Positions 24,319-35,058 of a stretch of 64,000 nucleotides of DNA are shown piece after piece. The position numbers were made by a program, and so were the translations under genes. Numbering within the stretch: the first letter of the stretch is position 1; each line of letters starts with the position of its first letter. Source of the DNA: Betaproteobacteria bacterium (lineage in GTDB: Bacteria; Pseudomonadota; Gammaproteobacteria; Burkholderiales; Burkholderiaceae_C); NCBI GenBank assembly GCA_016716535.1, contig JADJWD010000006.1, positions 372,001 through 436,000 of the forward strand, given 5' to 3'. The notes below the pieces were generated by a model that did no database searches, was not told where the DNA came from, and saw nothing but the letters and a program-made list of their open reading frames with translations.

Positions 24319-25949
24319 ACCCTCGAGCCTCAGGGCCTGGATCGCCCGGAACTCCCGCCTCATCGGAGTTCAGCGCCACCCCGCTGCGCCTGGAGCTGAC
24401 CGGCATCACGAAGCAGTATCCGGCCGTGCGCGCCAACGACAACGTGAGCCTGCGCGTCAAGCCCGGCGAGATCCACGCCGTGCTCGGCGAGAACGGCGCC
24501 GGCAAGAGCACGATGATGAAGATGATCTACGGTGCGGTGCAGCCCGACGCCGGCGAGATCCGCTTCAACGGCCAGCGCGTGCACATCGCCAGCCCGGCGG
24601 CCGCGCGCCGGCTGGGCATCAGCATGGTCTACCAGCACTTCTCGCTGTTCGACACGCTGACGGCGGCCGAGAACGTCTGGCTCGGCCTCGACAAGGGGCT
24701 CGCGCTGCCCGAGGTGACGCGGCGCATCGGCGAAGTGGCGCACACCTACGGCCTCGACGTCGAAGCGCTGCGGCCGGTGCACACGCTGTCGGTCGGCGAG
24801 CGCCAGCGCGTCGAGATCATCCGCGCGCTGCTGACCGACCCGCAACTGCTGATCCTCGACGAGCCGACCTCGGTGCTGACGCCGCAGGCCGTCGACAAGC
24901 TCTTCGTCACGCTGCGCCAGCTCGCGGACAAGGGCACGAGCATCCTCTACATCAGCCACAAGCTCGACGAGATCCGCTCGCTCTGCCACCACTGCACGGT
25001 GCTGCGGGGCGGCAAGGTCACCGGCGAGGTGGACCCGACGCGCGAGAGCAACGCGAGCCTGTCGCGGCTGATGATCGGCGCCGAACCGCCGGAGTTGAAG
25101 CGCGAGCAGCGGGCCGCCGGCCCGATCGTGCTCGCCGTCAAGGGCCTGGGCCTCGCGAAGCAGGACCAGTTCGGCGTCGAGCTGAAGGACATTGCGTTCG
25201 ACGTGCGCGCCGGCGAGATCGTCGGCATGGCCGGCGTTTCGGGCAACGGCCAGCAGGAGCTGCTGGCGGCGCTTTCGGGTGAAGACCGGCGCGCCGCGCC
25301 CGGCGCGATCACCTTGTTCGGCAAGCCGATCGGCGACCACTCGCCTCGCCACCGCCGGAAGGTTGGCCTGCACTTCGTGCCCGAGGAGCGCCTGGGCCGC
25401 GGCGCGGTGCCGACGATGACGCTGGCGTCGAACACGCTGCTCACGCGCACCGAGGCCGTGATGGGCAATGGCTGGGTGCGCACGCCGCAGGTCGCGGCGC
25501 TGGCCGCGCGGATCATCGAGCGCTTCAACGTCAAGGCCGGCGGGCCGGGCGCGGCGGCGAAGTCGCTGTCGGGCGGCAACCTGCAGAAGTTCATCGTCGG
25601 CCGCGAGATCGACGCGAGCCCGAAGCTGCTCGTCGTCAGCCAGCCGACGTGGGGCGTGGACGTCGGCGCCGCGGCGCTGATCCGCGGCGAGCTGCTGGCG
25701 CTGCGCGACGCGGGCTGCGCGCTGCTCGTCGTCAGCGAGGAGCTGGACGAACTCTTCGAGATCAGCGACCGGCTCGTCGTCATCGCGCAAGGGCGCGTGT
25801 CGCCGTCGATCGCGGTGGGCGACGCGACGATCGAACGGATCGGCGAGTGGATGAGCGGGTTGTGGGGCAGCGGCAGCATCGCGGGTGATGCAAGTGCTGC
25901 GCGGACGGCCACGCCCGCCGCGATGGAGGTGCGCCATGCTCAAGCTTGA
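24315..25949 (+). CDS. Purine/nucleoside ABC importer, double ATPase subunit (BMP-type system)
   Basis: Energises uptake through the two permeases that follow. It has 544 residues in two ABC modules. Module 1 has Walker A GENGAGKSTMMKMIYG, Q-loop MVYQHFSLFDTL, signature LSVGERQRVEI and Walker B LLILDEPTSVLTP. Module 2 (from about residue 275) has the degenerate Walker A GVSGNGQQELLAALSG, signature SLSGGNLQKFIVGREI and LLVVSQPTWGVDVG, the usual pattern of nucleoside/BMP-type importers. It starts within the guaD stop (ATGA) and overlaps the next gene by 14 bases. Context with guaD and xdh points to guanine/xanthine/nucleoside as substrate. Confidence 0.92.
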   Translation: MNPRASGPGSPGTPASSEFSATPLRLELTGITKQYPAVRANDNVSLRVKPGEIHAVLGENGAGKSTMMKMIYGAVQPDAGEIRFNGQRVHIASPAAARRLGISMVYQHFSLFDTLTAAENVWLGLDKGLALPEVTRRIGEVAHTYGLDVEALRPVHTLSVGERQRVEIIRALLTDPQLLILDEPTSVLTPQAVDKLFVTLRQLADKGTSILYISHKLDEIRSLCHHCTVLRGGKVTGEVDPTRESNASLSRLMIGAEPPELKREQRAAGPIVLAVKGLGLAKQDQFGVELKDIAFDVRAGEIVGMAGVSGNGQQELLAALSGEDRRAAPGAITLFGKPIGDHSPRHRRKVGLHFVPEERLGRGAVPTMTLASNTLLTRTEAVMGNGWVRTPQVAALAARIIERFNVKAGGPGAAAKSLSGGNLQKFIVGREIDASPKLLVVSQPTWGVDVGAAALIRGELLALRDAGCALLVVSEELDELFEISDRLVVIAQGRVSPSIAVGDATIERIGEWMSGLWGSGSIAGDASAARTATPAAMEVRHAQA

Positions 25950-27036
25950 ACCCCGCGCGCAGCCGTCGCAGGCGATGAGCCTCGCTTCGCCGCTGATCGC
26001 GCTCGTGCTCACCGCGCTGCTCGCGGCGATCCTCTTCGCCGCGCTCGGCAAGGACCCGCTGCGCGGGCTCGAGGTCTTCTTCGTCGAGCCGCTGAACGGC
26101 CGGCGGCAGGTCGCCGAGGTGCTGCTGAAGGCGACGCCGCTGATCGTCATCGCGCTGGGCCTCGCGGTGTGTTACCGCGCCAACGTCTGGAACATCGGCG
26201 CCGAAGGGCAGTACCTGCTCGGCGCGGTGGCCGGCGGCGGCGTCGCGTTGTGGCTCACCACGGCCGGCATCGTGCTGCCGAAGATCGCGAGCCTGCCGCT
26301 GATCCTCATCGCCGGCGTGCTCGGCGGCATGGCCTGGGCGGCGCTTGTGGCCCTCTTGCGCGACCGCTTCAACGCCAACGAGATTCTGGTCAGCCTGATG
26401 CTCGTCTACGTCGCGCAGCAGCTCGTCAACTGGCTCGTCTTCGGGCCGTGGAAAGACCCGCAGGGCTTCAACTTCCCGCAGACGAAGACGTTCGATGCGA
26501 GCACCTGGATGCCGCTGCTGCTCGAGCGCACGCGCCTGAACATCGGCTTCGTCATCGCGCTCGTCGCCGTCGCGCTGACGTGGCTCTTCATGTTCCGCAT
26601 GTACCGCGGCTACCAGTTGCAGGTCGGCGGCCTGGCGCCGGCGGCGGCGCGGTATGCGGGCTTCAGCTCGCGCGCGGCGTTGTGGCTGGCGCTGATGATC
26701 TCCGGCGGCCTCGCGGGGCTGGCCGGTGCGATGGAAGCGGCCGGGCCGCTGCGGCAGCTCACGCCGCACATCAGCACCGGGCTCGGCTTCACGGCGATCA
26801 TCGTCGTCTTCGTCGGCCGGCTGCATCCGCTGGGCATCGTCTTCGCCGGCATCCTGCTGTCGATGATGCTGATCGGCGGCGAGTTGTCGCAGTCGCGCCT
26901 CGGGCTGCCGAACGCGCTGACCGGCGTCTTCCAGGGCCTGCTGCTCGTCATCCTGCTCGCCTGCGACACGCTGATCCATTACCGGCTGCGCATCACTTCG
27001 CGGCCGGTTGTTGTTGCCGCCAAGGAGGCCGCATGA
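25936..27036 (+). CDS. BMP-type ABC importer permease 1
   Basis: Inner-membrane channel subunit of 366 residues with eight to ten predicted helices. Family signature GLAVCYRANVWNIGAEGQYL occurs around residues 75-94, and NANEILVSLMLVYVAQQLVNW near 150 and PHISTGLGFTAIIVVFVGRL near 279 follow the nucleoside/riboflavin permease pattern. ATG 25936 overlaps the ATPase gene by 14 bases and the stop overlaps the second permease by four, so all are co-translated. Other starts upstream lie inside the ATPase gene. Confidence 0.92.
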   Translation: MLKLEPRAQPSQAMSLASPLIALVLTALLAAILFAALGKDPLRGLEVFFVEPLNGRRQVAEVLLKATPLIVIALGLAVCYRANVWNIGAEGQYLLGAVAGGGVALWLTTAGIVLPKIASLPLILIAGVLGGMAWAALVALLRDRFNANEILVSLMLVYVAQQLVNWLVFGPWKDPQGFNFPQTKTFDASTWMPLLLERTRLNIGFVIALVAVALTWLFMFRMYRGYQLQVGGLAPAAARYAGFSSRAALWLALMISGGLAGLAGAMEAAGPLRQLTPHISTGLGFTAIIVVFVGRLHPLGIVFAGILLSMMLIGGELSQSRLGLPNALTGVFQGLLLVILLACDTLIHYRLRITSRPVVVAAKEAA

Positions 27037-27953
27037 ACGAAATCGCGCTTCTCGTCGCCGCGTCGCTGCTGGCCGGCACGCCGCTGGCGCTGGCGGGCCT
27101 GGGCCTCCTGATCAACGAACGCGCGGGCGTGCTGAACCTCGGCGCCGAGGGGATGATGCTCGTGGCCGCGGTCACCGGCTTCGGGGTCGCGTTCACGACC
27201 GGCAGCGACACGCTCGCCTTCGTCGCCGGCGCCGCCGCCGGCGCCGTGCTTGCCGCCGCGTTCGGCCTGCTCGTCATCTGGCTCAACACGAACCAGTACG
27301 CCACGGGCCTCGCGCTGAGCCTCTTCGGCTACGGCTTCTCGGCCTTCGTCGGCGTCGCGTTCGTCGGGCAGAAGCTCTCCGAGCGGCAGCCGTTCGAGGT
27401 GCCGGTGCTGGCCGACCTGCCGCTCGTCGGCGCGGCGTTCTTCAAGCAGCACCCGATGGTCTACATCACCGTCGCGCTGACCGCCGCGCTCGTCTGGTTC
27501 CTCTACAAGAGCCGCGCCGGCCTGGTGCTGCGCGCCATCGGCGAGAGCCCGGAGTCGGCGCACGCGCTCGGCTACAAGGTGCGGCTGCTGCGCCTGGGCG
27601 CGGTGGTCTTCGGCGGCGCGCTGTGCGGGCTGGCCGGTGCGTTCCTGTCGGTCGTCTACGCGCCGCTGTGGGTGGAGGGCATCACCGCCGGCCGCGGCTG
27701 GATCGCGCTGGCGCTGACGACGTTCGCGACCTGGCGGCCGATCCGCGTGCTGCTCGGCGCCTACCTCTTCGGCGGCGTGACGATGCTGCAGTTCCATCTG
27801 CAAGGCCAGGGCGTCGACATCGCGGCGCAGTTCCTCGCGATGCTGCCGTACCTGGCGACGATCGTCGTGCTGGCGCTGATCAGCCGCAACGCCACCTTCA
27901 TCCGCGTCAACATGCCGGCGTCGCTGGGCAAGCCGTTCCAGCCCGGGGCGTAG
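27033..27953 (+). CDS. BMP-type ABC importer permease 2
   Basis: Second channel subunit, 306 residues and about eight helices. It carries the family hallmarks NERAGVLNLGAEGMMLVAA near residues 28-46 and LNTNQYATGLALSLFGYGFS near 89-108, then RAIGESPESAHALGYKV (cytoplasmic coupling loop) and GITAGRGWIALALTTFATW near 212-230. The start overlaps the stop of permease 1 (ATGA). A short GC-rich hairpin and 121 bp separate it from the binding-protein gene, allowing separate expression of the latter. Confidence 0.92.
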   Translation: MNEIALLVAASLLAGTPLALAGLGLLINERAGVLNLGAEGMMLVAAVTGFGVAFTTGSDTLAFVAGAAAGAVLAAAFGLLVIWLNTNQYATGLALSLFGYGFSAFVGVAFVGQKLSERQPFEVPVLADLPLVGAAFFKQHPMVYITVALTAALVWFLYKSRAGLVLRAIGESPESAHALGYKVRLLRLGAVVFGGALCGLAGAFLSVVYAPLWVEGITAGRGWIALALTTFATWRPIRVLLGAYLFGGVTMLQFHLQGQGVDIAAQFLAMLPYLATIVVLALISRNATFIRVNMPASLGKPFQPGA

Positions 27954-27970
27954 GCGCCAGCAAGTTCGAC

Positions 27971-28000
27971 GGCGGCGCCTCACTAGAATCCGCCGCCTTT
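27971..28000 (+). terminator. Short hairpin between permease and binding-protein genes
   Basis: GGCGGCG, a 13-base loop containing CACTAGAAT, then CGCCGCC and TTTCC. It could be a weak terminator or a stabilising hairpin ahead of the highly expressed binding-protein gene; the loop also holds a -10-like TAGAAT. Low T content keeps confidence down. Confidence 0.35.
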
Positions 28001-28074
28001 CCAGCACGGGGCGCGCCTCACGAGGGCGCCTTTCGCCAAAGCCCCACTTTCCGCAGCCAGAGGAGAACCACCGC

Positions 28075-29235
<1,161 letters not shown>

Positions 29236-29246
29236 GCCCCGCCCCA

Positions 29247-29316
29247 CCGTTCGGGCCGGGCTGTCGAAGCCCAGCCCGAACGGCTGACACCCATCCGTTC
29301 TGGCTGGGCCTGTCCA
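29247..29316. repeat. Dispersed-repeat hairpin after the importer operon
   Basis: CCGTTCGGGC (29247-29256) and GCCCGAACGG (29274-29283) form a 10-bp stem around a loop with CTGTCGAAGC, followed by a partial third arm (CCGTTCTGGCTGGGCCTG from about 29289). No T run, so termination would be weak; member of the same repeat family as at 14260. Confidence 0.7.
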
Positions 29317-29566
29317 GGAAGCGCCGCGCCCTCCGCCTGCGCGCGCCAGCGGCACAAGTTCACACCTGCCGCCTCCACCCGCCGCCACAGGCCTGCATTC
29401 GCCGCCTGTGGCCCCGTTCGCGGCCCGCGCCGCCACTCAAGTCGGGGGGTGGTTCACCGATATCCGGTCGATGCGACTCCTTTCGGGGGAGTCCGGTGCA
29501 CGTCTTTCGCACCGGGCGCCCGCCGAAGCGGGGCCGCAACAAGAAGCGCCGCCAAGGACACCGGAC

Positions 29567-32500
29567 ATGCCCTCCATCATTTCATCGCTCACCACGTCGC
29601 AGATCGCCGGCTTCGACACCGCGTCGATCGCCGCGCTGACCACGGCCGACTGGGCCGCCTTCAGCTCGGCACAGGTCGCCGCGCTGAGCACGACGCACAT
29701 CGCGGCCATCTCGACGGCGGGCATCGCGGCGCTGACGACCAGCGCGATGACGGGCTGGGAGACCGCCGACCTGGCGCTGCTGTCCACGGCCCAGGTGCGC
29801 GCCATTGCCACCGACGACCTGGTGGCGCTGAACACGACGCAGATCGAAGGCTTCACGAGCAGCCAGGTCGCGGCGCTCACCACCGGCCAGGTGCGGGGGC
29901 TCGAGACGGCCGACATCGCCGCACTCGGCAGCACCGACGTCGCCGCGATGGGCACGGCACAGATCGCCGCGATGGCGACCGCCCAGATCGACGCGCTGAC
30001 GACCCACCAGATCGCGGCGCTGACCACCGCGCAGGTGGTGAGCCTGAACACGGCGCAGGTCGTGGCGCTGGACACCGCCGACATCCAGGCGCTGACCACC
30101 GCGCAGGCGGCGGCGCTGACGACGGCGCAGGTCGCCGCGCTGCAGACCGACGACGTCGCGGCGCTGCAGACGGCCGACCTCGCGGTGATGAGCACGGCGC
30201 AGCTGCGCGCGCTCGACACCACGCAGTTCGCGGCGCTGGAGACGGCGCAGTTGTCGTCGCTGTCGACGGCGCAGGTCGCCGGCCTGACGACGCAGCAGAC
30301 GGCGTCGCTGACCACCAGCGACCTCAACGCGCTGACGACGAGCCAGTTCGCGGCGCTGACCACCGGCCAGGTGGCGACGCTGACGACGGCACAGATCTCG
30401 AGCCTGGACACCGTCGACCAGGTCGTGCTGAGCAGCGCGCAGGTGCGCGCGCTCACCACGGCGCAGATCGCCGCGCTCGACACCGCCGACGTCGCCGCGC
30501 TGACCTCGTCGCAGGTGGCCGCGCTCGGCACGGCGCAGGTGCGCGCGCTCGAGACGGCCGACGTGGCCGCGATCGAGACCACCGACCTGGCGGCGATGAG
30601 CACGCAGCAGATCGCCGCGCTGGCCACCGCGCAGGTCGACGCGCTCGCCACCGCGCAGCTGGCCAACCTGACGACGGCGCAGGTCGTCGCGCTGAGCACC
30701 GCGCAACTGGCCGCCCTGGGCACGGCCGACCTGAACGCCTTCACGACCTCGCAGTTCGTCGCGCTGACGACCGGCCAGGTCTCCGGCCTGACGACGACGC
30801 AGGTGTCGAGCCTCGACACCGTCGACCAGGTCGTGCTGACGAGCGCGCAGGTGCGCGCGCTGACCACCGCGCAGGTGGCGGCGCTCGAGACGGCCGACGT
30901 GGCCGCCCTCACCTCCTCGCAGCTGGTCGCAATGAGCACCTCGCAAGTGCGCGCGTTGCAGACCGCCGACGTGGCCGCCCTCGAGACGGCAGACCTCGCG
31001 GCGATGAGCACCGCGCAGATTGCCGCGCTGGCGACCTCGCAGGTCGATGCACTCGGCACGACGCAGTTGTCGAACCTGACCACCGCCCAGGTCGTCGCGC
31101 TTTCCACCGCACAGCTGGCCGCACTCGGCACGAGTGACCTCAACTCGCTGAGCACCGCGCAGTTCGCGGCGCTGACGACGAGCCAGGTCGCCGGCCTGAC
31201 GACGACGCAGATCTCGAGCCTCGACACGGTCGATCAGGTGGTGCTGAGCAGCGCGCAGATCCGTGCGCTGACCACGAACCAGATCGCCGCGCTCGACACC
31301 GCCGACGTCGCCGCGCTCACCACCTCGCAGGCCGCCGCGCTCGGCACCGGCCAGGTGCGCGCGCTGCAAACCGCCGACGTCGCCGCGATCGAGACCAACG
31401 ACCTCGTCGTGATGAGCACGGCGCAGATCGCGGCGCTGACGACGAGCCAGGTCGACGCGTTGGTCACCGCGCAGCTCGCGAGCCTGACGACCGCGCAGGT
31501 CGTCGCGCTCAGCACGGCGCAACTCGCCGCACTCGGCACGAGTGACCTCAACTCGCTGAGCACCGCGCAGTTCGCCGCGCTGACGACGAGCCAGGTCGCC
31601 GGCCTGACGACGACGCAAATCTCGAGCCTCGACACCGTCGACCAGGTGGTGCTCAACTCGGCCCAAATCCGCGCGATGACCACCGCTCAGATCGCGGCGC
31701 TGGACACTGCCGACGTGGCCGCGCTGACGACCGCGCAGGCCGTGGCACTGAGCACCTCGCAGGTCCGCGCCCTGCAGACCGCCGACGTGGCCGCGATCGA
31801 AACCGCTGATCTCGCCGTGATGAGCACGGCGCAGATCGCGGCGCTGTCGACGAGCCAGGTCGACGCGTTGGTCACCGCGCAGCTCGCGAGCCTGACGACC
31901 GCGCAGGTCGTCGCGCTGTCGACCGCGCAGCTCGCGGCGCTCGGCACGAGTGACCTCAACGCCTTCGGCACCTCGCAGTTCGCGGCGCTGACGACGAGCC
32001 AGGTCGCGGGCCTGACGACGACGCAGATCTCGAGCCTCGACACCGTCGACCAGGTCGTGCTGAGCAGCGCGCAGATCCGTGCGCTGACCACGAACCAGAT
32101 CGCCGCGCTCGACACGGCCGACGTCGCGGCGCTCACCACCTCGCAGGCCGCCGCGCTCGGCACCGGCCAGGTTCGCGCGCTGCAAACCGCCGACGTCGCC
32201 GCGATCGAGACCAACGACCTCGTCGTGATGAGCACGGCGCAGATCGCGGCGCTGACGACGAGCCAGGTCGACGCGTTGGTCACCGCGCAGCTCGCCAACC
32301 TGACGACGGCGCAGGTCGTCGCGCTCAGCACGGCGCAACTCGCCGCGCTCGGCACGAGTGACCTCAACTCGCTGACGACCGCCCAGTTCGCCGCGCTGAC
32401 GACGAGCCAGGTCGCGGGCCTGACGACGACGCAGATCTCGAGCCTCGACACGGTCGACCAGGTCGTGCTGAGCAGCGCGCAGATCCGCGCCATGACGACG

Positions 32501-34969
32501 GCGCAGATCGCCGCGCTGGAGACCGCCGACGTGGCGGCGCTGACCACCGCGCAGGCCGTGGCGCTGAGCACCTCGCAGGTGCGGGCGCTCGAGACCGGCG
32601 ACGTGGCCGCGCTTGAAACCGCCGATCTCGCGGTGATGAGCACGGCGCAGATCGCCGCCTTCGCGACGGCGCAGATCGACGCGCTGGGCACGACGCAGCT
32701 CGCCAACCTGACGACGGCGCAGGTCGTCGCGCTCAGCACGGCGCAACTCGCCGCGCTCGGCACGAGTGACCTCAACTCGCTGACGACCGCCCAGTTCGCC
32801 GCGCTGACGACGAGCCAGGTCGCGGGCCTGACGACGACGCAGATCTCGAGCCTCGACACCGTCGACCAGGTCGTGCTGAGCAGCGCGCAGGTGCGGGCGA
32901 TGACGACCGCTCAGGTCGCCGCGCTGGAGACCGCCGACGTGGCCGCGCTGACCACCGCGCAGGCCGTGGCGCTGAGCACCTCGCAGATCCGCGCCCTGCA
33001 GACCGCCGACGTCGGAGCGCTCGAAACCGCCGATCTCGCGGTGATGAGCACGGCGCAGATCGCCGCCTTTGCGACGGCGCAGATCGACGCGCTGGGCACG
33101 GCGCAGCTCGCCAGCCTCACGACCGCGCAGGTCGTCGCGCTGAGCACGGCGCAGCTGGCCGCGCTCGGCACGAGTGACCTCAACGCCTTCGGCACCTCGC
33201 AGTTCGCGGCGCTCACCACCGCCCAGGTCGCCGGCCTGACGACGACGCAGATCTCGAGCCTCGACACGGTCGATCAGGTCGTGCTGAGCAGCGCCCAGAT
33301 CCGCGCGCTGACCACGAACCAGATCGCCGCGCTCGACACCGCCGACGTCGCGGCGCTCACCACCTCGCAGGCCGCCGCGCTCGGCACCGGCCAGGTGCGC
33401 GCGCTGCAAACCGCCGACGTGGCCGCGATCGAAACCGCTGATCTCGTCGTGATGAGCACGGCGCAGATCGCGGCGCTGACGACGAGCCAGGTCGACGCGT
33501 TGGTCACCGCGCAGCTCGCGAGCCTGACGACCGCGCAGGTCGTCGCGCTGAGCACGGCGCAGCTGGCCGCACTCGGCACGAGCGACCTCAACGCCTTCGG
33601 CACCTCGCAGTTCGCGGCGCTCACCACCGCCCAGGTCGCCGGCCTGACGACGACCCAGGTCGCCGGCCTCGACACCGTGGACCTGGTGGCGCTGAGCACC
33701 GCGCAGGTGCGCGCGCTGACGACGAACCACATCGCCGCCCTCGACAGCAGCGACATCACCGCGCTGACCACTTCGCAGGTGGCGGCGTTCAGCACCGCGC
33801 AGCTGCGTGCCATCGAGACGGCCGACGTGGCGGGCCTCGAGACCGCCGACCTCGCGGCCCTGAGCACGGCGCAGATCGTCGCCTTCGGCACCGCGCAGTT
33901 CGACGCGCTGAGCACCAACCAGCTCGTCGCACTGTCGACGGCGCAGATCGCCGCGGCGCTGACCGGGCAGATCGCCGCGCTGTCGACGGCCGACCTGAAC
34001 GCGCTGACGACGACGCAGTTCGCGGCGCTCGAGACCGACCAGGTGCGCGCGCTGACGACGAGCCAGGTCGCCTCGCTAAGCACGAACGACATCGCCGCGT
34101 TCACGACGGCGCAGTTCGCGTCGCTGTCGACGGCGCAGATCGTCGCGCTGACAACTTCGCAGGTGGTGGCCATCGAGACGCGCGACATCGCCGCCATGAC
34201 GACGCAGCAGATCCACGCGCTCGAGACGGCCGACATCGCGGCGCTGACGACCTCGCAGATCAACGCGCTCATCAGCATGACGCCGATCGTGCTCGACCTC
34301 GACGGCAACGGCGTGCAGACGGTGAGTGCGGCGCAGGGTGTCCGCTTCGACCTCGGCGGCACCGGCGTCGCGCAGCAATCGGGTTGGGTCGGGCGCGGCG
34401 ACGGCCTGCTGGCGATGGACCTGAACGGCGACGGCCGCATCAACGACGGCCGCGAGCTGTTCGGTGCCGCCACCGAACTGGCCAACGGGCAGCGTGCCGG
34501 CCACGGCTTCAACGCGCTCGCGCAGCTCGACAGCAACGGCGACGGCCTCATCAGCGCCGGCGACGCGAAGTTCGACCAACTGCGGGTCTGGGTCGATGGC
34601 GACGGCGACGGCGTCACCGACGCCGGCGAGCTGCGCGGCCTCGTCGACGCCGGTGTCGCCTCGATTGACCTCGGCTACGCCACCGGCACCGAGGTCGACA
34701 ACGGCAACCTGCTCGGCCTGACTTCGAGCTACACGACGACCGACGGCGAGACGCGCGACGTGGCCGACGTGTGGTTCACGCGCGAGCCGGCACCCGCGCC
34801 GGAACTGGGCGACCTGCTTGCCGAGGCACCGGCGGAGCTGCTGCCCGGCAGCGCACCGGCCGCCGGCGGCGACAACCAGGGCACGGTGGCCAGCGCCGGT
34901 GCGATCTCCACGACCGCGGCGCGCCCGCAGAGCACCGACGACGACTGGCGCAACCAGCCCTTGATCTGA
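29567..34969 (+). CDS. Giant octapeptide-repeat protein with Ca-binding C-terminus
   Basis: 1800 residues. I cannot name the family. Residues 7-1566 are 195 consecutive 8-residue units, consensus A-L-T-T-A-Q-V-A, with Thr at position 4, Gln/Asp at 6 and Val/Ile/Leu at 7. The unit phase never slips (first unit base 29585, last unit base 34241, exactly 194 x 24). The non-repeat C-terminus starts MTPIVLDLDGNGVQTV and has calcium-loop-like DLNGDGRINDGRE, DSNGDGLISAGD and DGDGDGVTDAGE, as in large secreted RTX-like proteins; it ends WRNQPLI. No Sec signal is seen, so type I secretion is plausible, but no transporter lies nearby. ATG 29567 is preceded by AAGGA at eight bases; earlier in-frame starts (29470) lack one. 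Likely a surface or matrix protein (inference). Confidence 0.8.
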   Translation: MPSIISSLTTSQIAGFDTASIAALTTADWAAFSSAQVAALSTTHIAAISTAGIAALTTSAMTGWETADLALLSTAQVRAIATDDLVALNTTQIEGFTSSQVAALTTGQVRGLETADIAALGSTDVAAMGTAQIAAMATAQIDALTTHQIAALTTAQVVSLNTAQVVALDTADIQALTTAQAAALTTAQVAALQTDDVAALQTADLAVMSTAQLRALDTTQFAALETAQLSSLSTAQVAGLTTQQTASLTTSDLNALTTSQFAALTTGQVATLTTAQISSLDTVDQVVLSSAQVRALTTAQIAALDTADVAALTSSQVAALGTAQVRALETADVAAIETTDLAAMSTQQIAALATAQVDALATAQLANLTTAQVVALSTAQLAALGTADLNAFTTSQFVALTTGQVSGLTTTQVSSLDTVDQVVLTSAQVRALTTAQVAALETADVAALTSSQLVAMSTSQVRALQTADVAALETADLAAMSTAQIAALATSQVDALGTTQLSNLTTAQVVALSTAQLAALGTSDLNSLSTAQFAALTTSQVAGLTTTQISSLDTVDQVVLSSAQIRALTTNQIAALDTADVAALTTSQAAALGTGQVRALQTADVAAIETNDLVVMSTAQIAALTTSQVDALVTAQLASLTTAQVVALSTAQLAALGTSDLNSLSTAQFAALTTSQVAGLTTTQISSLDTVDQVVLNSAQIRAMTTAQIAALDTADVAALTTAQAVALSTSQVRALQTADVAAIETADLAVMSTAQIAALSTSQVDALVTAQLASLTTAQVVALSTAQLAALGTSDLNAFGTSQFAALTTSQVAGLTTTQISSLDTVDQVVLSSAQIRALTTNQIAALDTADVAALTTSQAAALGTGQVRALQTADVAAIETNDLVVMSTAQIAALTTSQVDALVTAQLANLTTAQVVALSTAQLAALGTSDLNSLTTAQFAALTTSQVAGLTTTQISSLDTVDQVVLSSAQIRAMTTAQIAALETADVAALTTAQAVALSTSQVRALETGDVAALETADLAVMSTAQIAAFATAQIDALGTTQLANLTTAQVVALSTAQLAALGTSDLNSLTTAQFAALTTSQVAGLTTTQISSLDTVDQVVLSSAQVRAMTTAQVAALETADVAALTTAQAVALSTSQIRALQTADVGALETADLAVMSTAQIAAFATAQIDALGTAQLASLTTAQVVALSTAQLAALGTSDLNAFGTSQFAALTTAQVAGLTTTQISSLDTVDQVVLSSAQIRALTTNQIAALDTADVAALTTSQAAALGTGQVRALQTADVAAIETADLVVMSTAQIAALTTSQVDALVTAQLASLTTAQVVALSTAQLAALGTSDLNAFGTSQFAALTTAQVAGLTTTQVAGLDTVDLVALSTAQVRALTTNHIAALDSSDITALTTSQVAAFSTAQLRAIETADVAGLETADLAALSTAQIVAFGTAQFDALSTNQLVALSTAQIAAALTGQIAALSTADLNALTTTQFAALETDQVRALTTSQVASLSTNDIAAFTTAQFASLSTAQIVALTTSQVVAIETRDIAAMTTQQIHALETADIAALTTSQINALISMTPIVLDLDGNGVQTVSAAQGVRFDLGGTGVAQQSGWVGRGDGLLAMDLNGDGRINDGRELFGAATELANGQRAGHGFNALAQLDSNGDGLISAGDAKFDQLRVWVDGDGDGVTDAGELRGLVDAGVASIDLGYATGTEVDNGNLLGLTSSYTTTDGETRDVADVWFTREPAPAPELGDLLAEAPAELLPGSAPAAGGDNQGTVASAGAISTTAARPQSTDDDWRNQPLI
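30401..33672 (+). repeat. 408-bp higher-order tandem repeat inside the octapeptide gene
   Basis: The landmark AGCCTSGACACCGTSGAC recurs at 30401, 30809, 31217, 31625, 32033, 32441, 32849 and 33257, exactly 408 bp (17 octads) apart, with a diverged ninth at about 33665. Later copies are nearly identical over long stretches, which suggests recent duplication or gene conversion. Array length is likely to vary between strains and to be a site of assembly collapse. Confidence 0.9.
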
Positions 34970-34992
34970 CGGGCACTGAACCAGGCTGACCC

Positions 34993-35020
34993 GAACAACG
35001 CCGCCCGCGCGGCGTTGTTC
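34993..35020 (+). terminator. Hairpin after the octapeptide-repeat gene
   Basis: GAACAACGCCG and CGGCGTTGTTC, an 11-bp perfect stem around a six-base loop CCCGCG, 23 bp after the stop. It lacks a T run, so it could be an imperfect intrinsic terminator or a stabilising 3' structure. Confidence 0.55.
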
Positions 35021-35058
35021 GCGGGTTCTGCGCGGCGCGCGCGGGCCTACGCTACGCC

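Noticed and set aside
27954..28074. Purine riboswitch before the binding-protein gene
   Set aside because: No three-way junction core or conserved loop bases; only a short GC hairpin.
29582..33730. 1382-residue open frame on the minus strand opposite the octapeptide gene
   Set aside because: It mirrors the repeat in a GC-rich frame (Arg/Leu/Asp-rich), has no ribosome site and the + frame has the start signal, phase conservation and a recognisable C-terminus.
29585..34264. 24-bp periodic repeats resembling a CRISPR array
   Set aside because: Units are contiguous without spacers, vary in sequence and encode an open octapeptide frame of 195 units; no cas genes.
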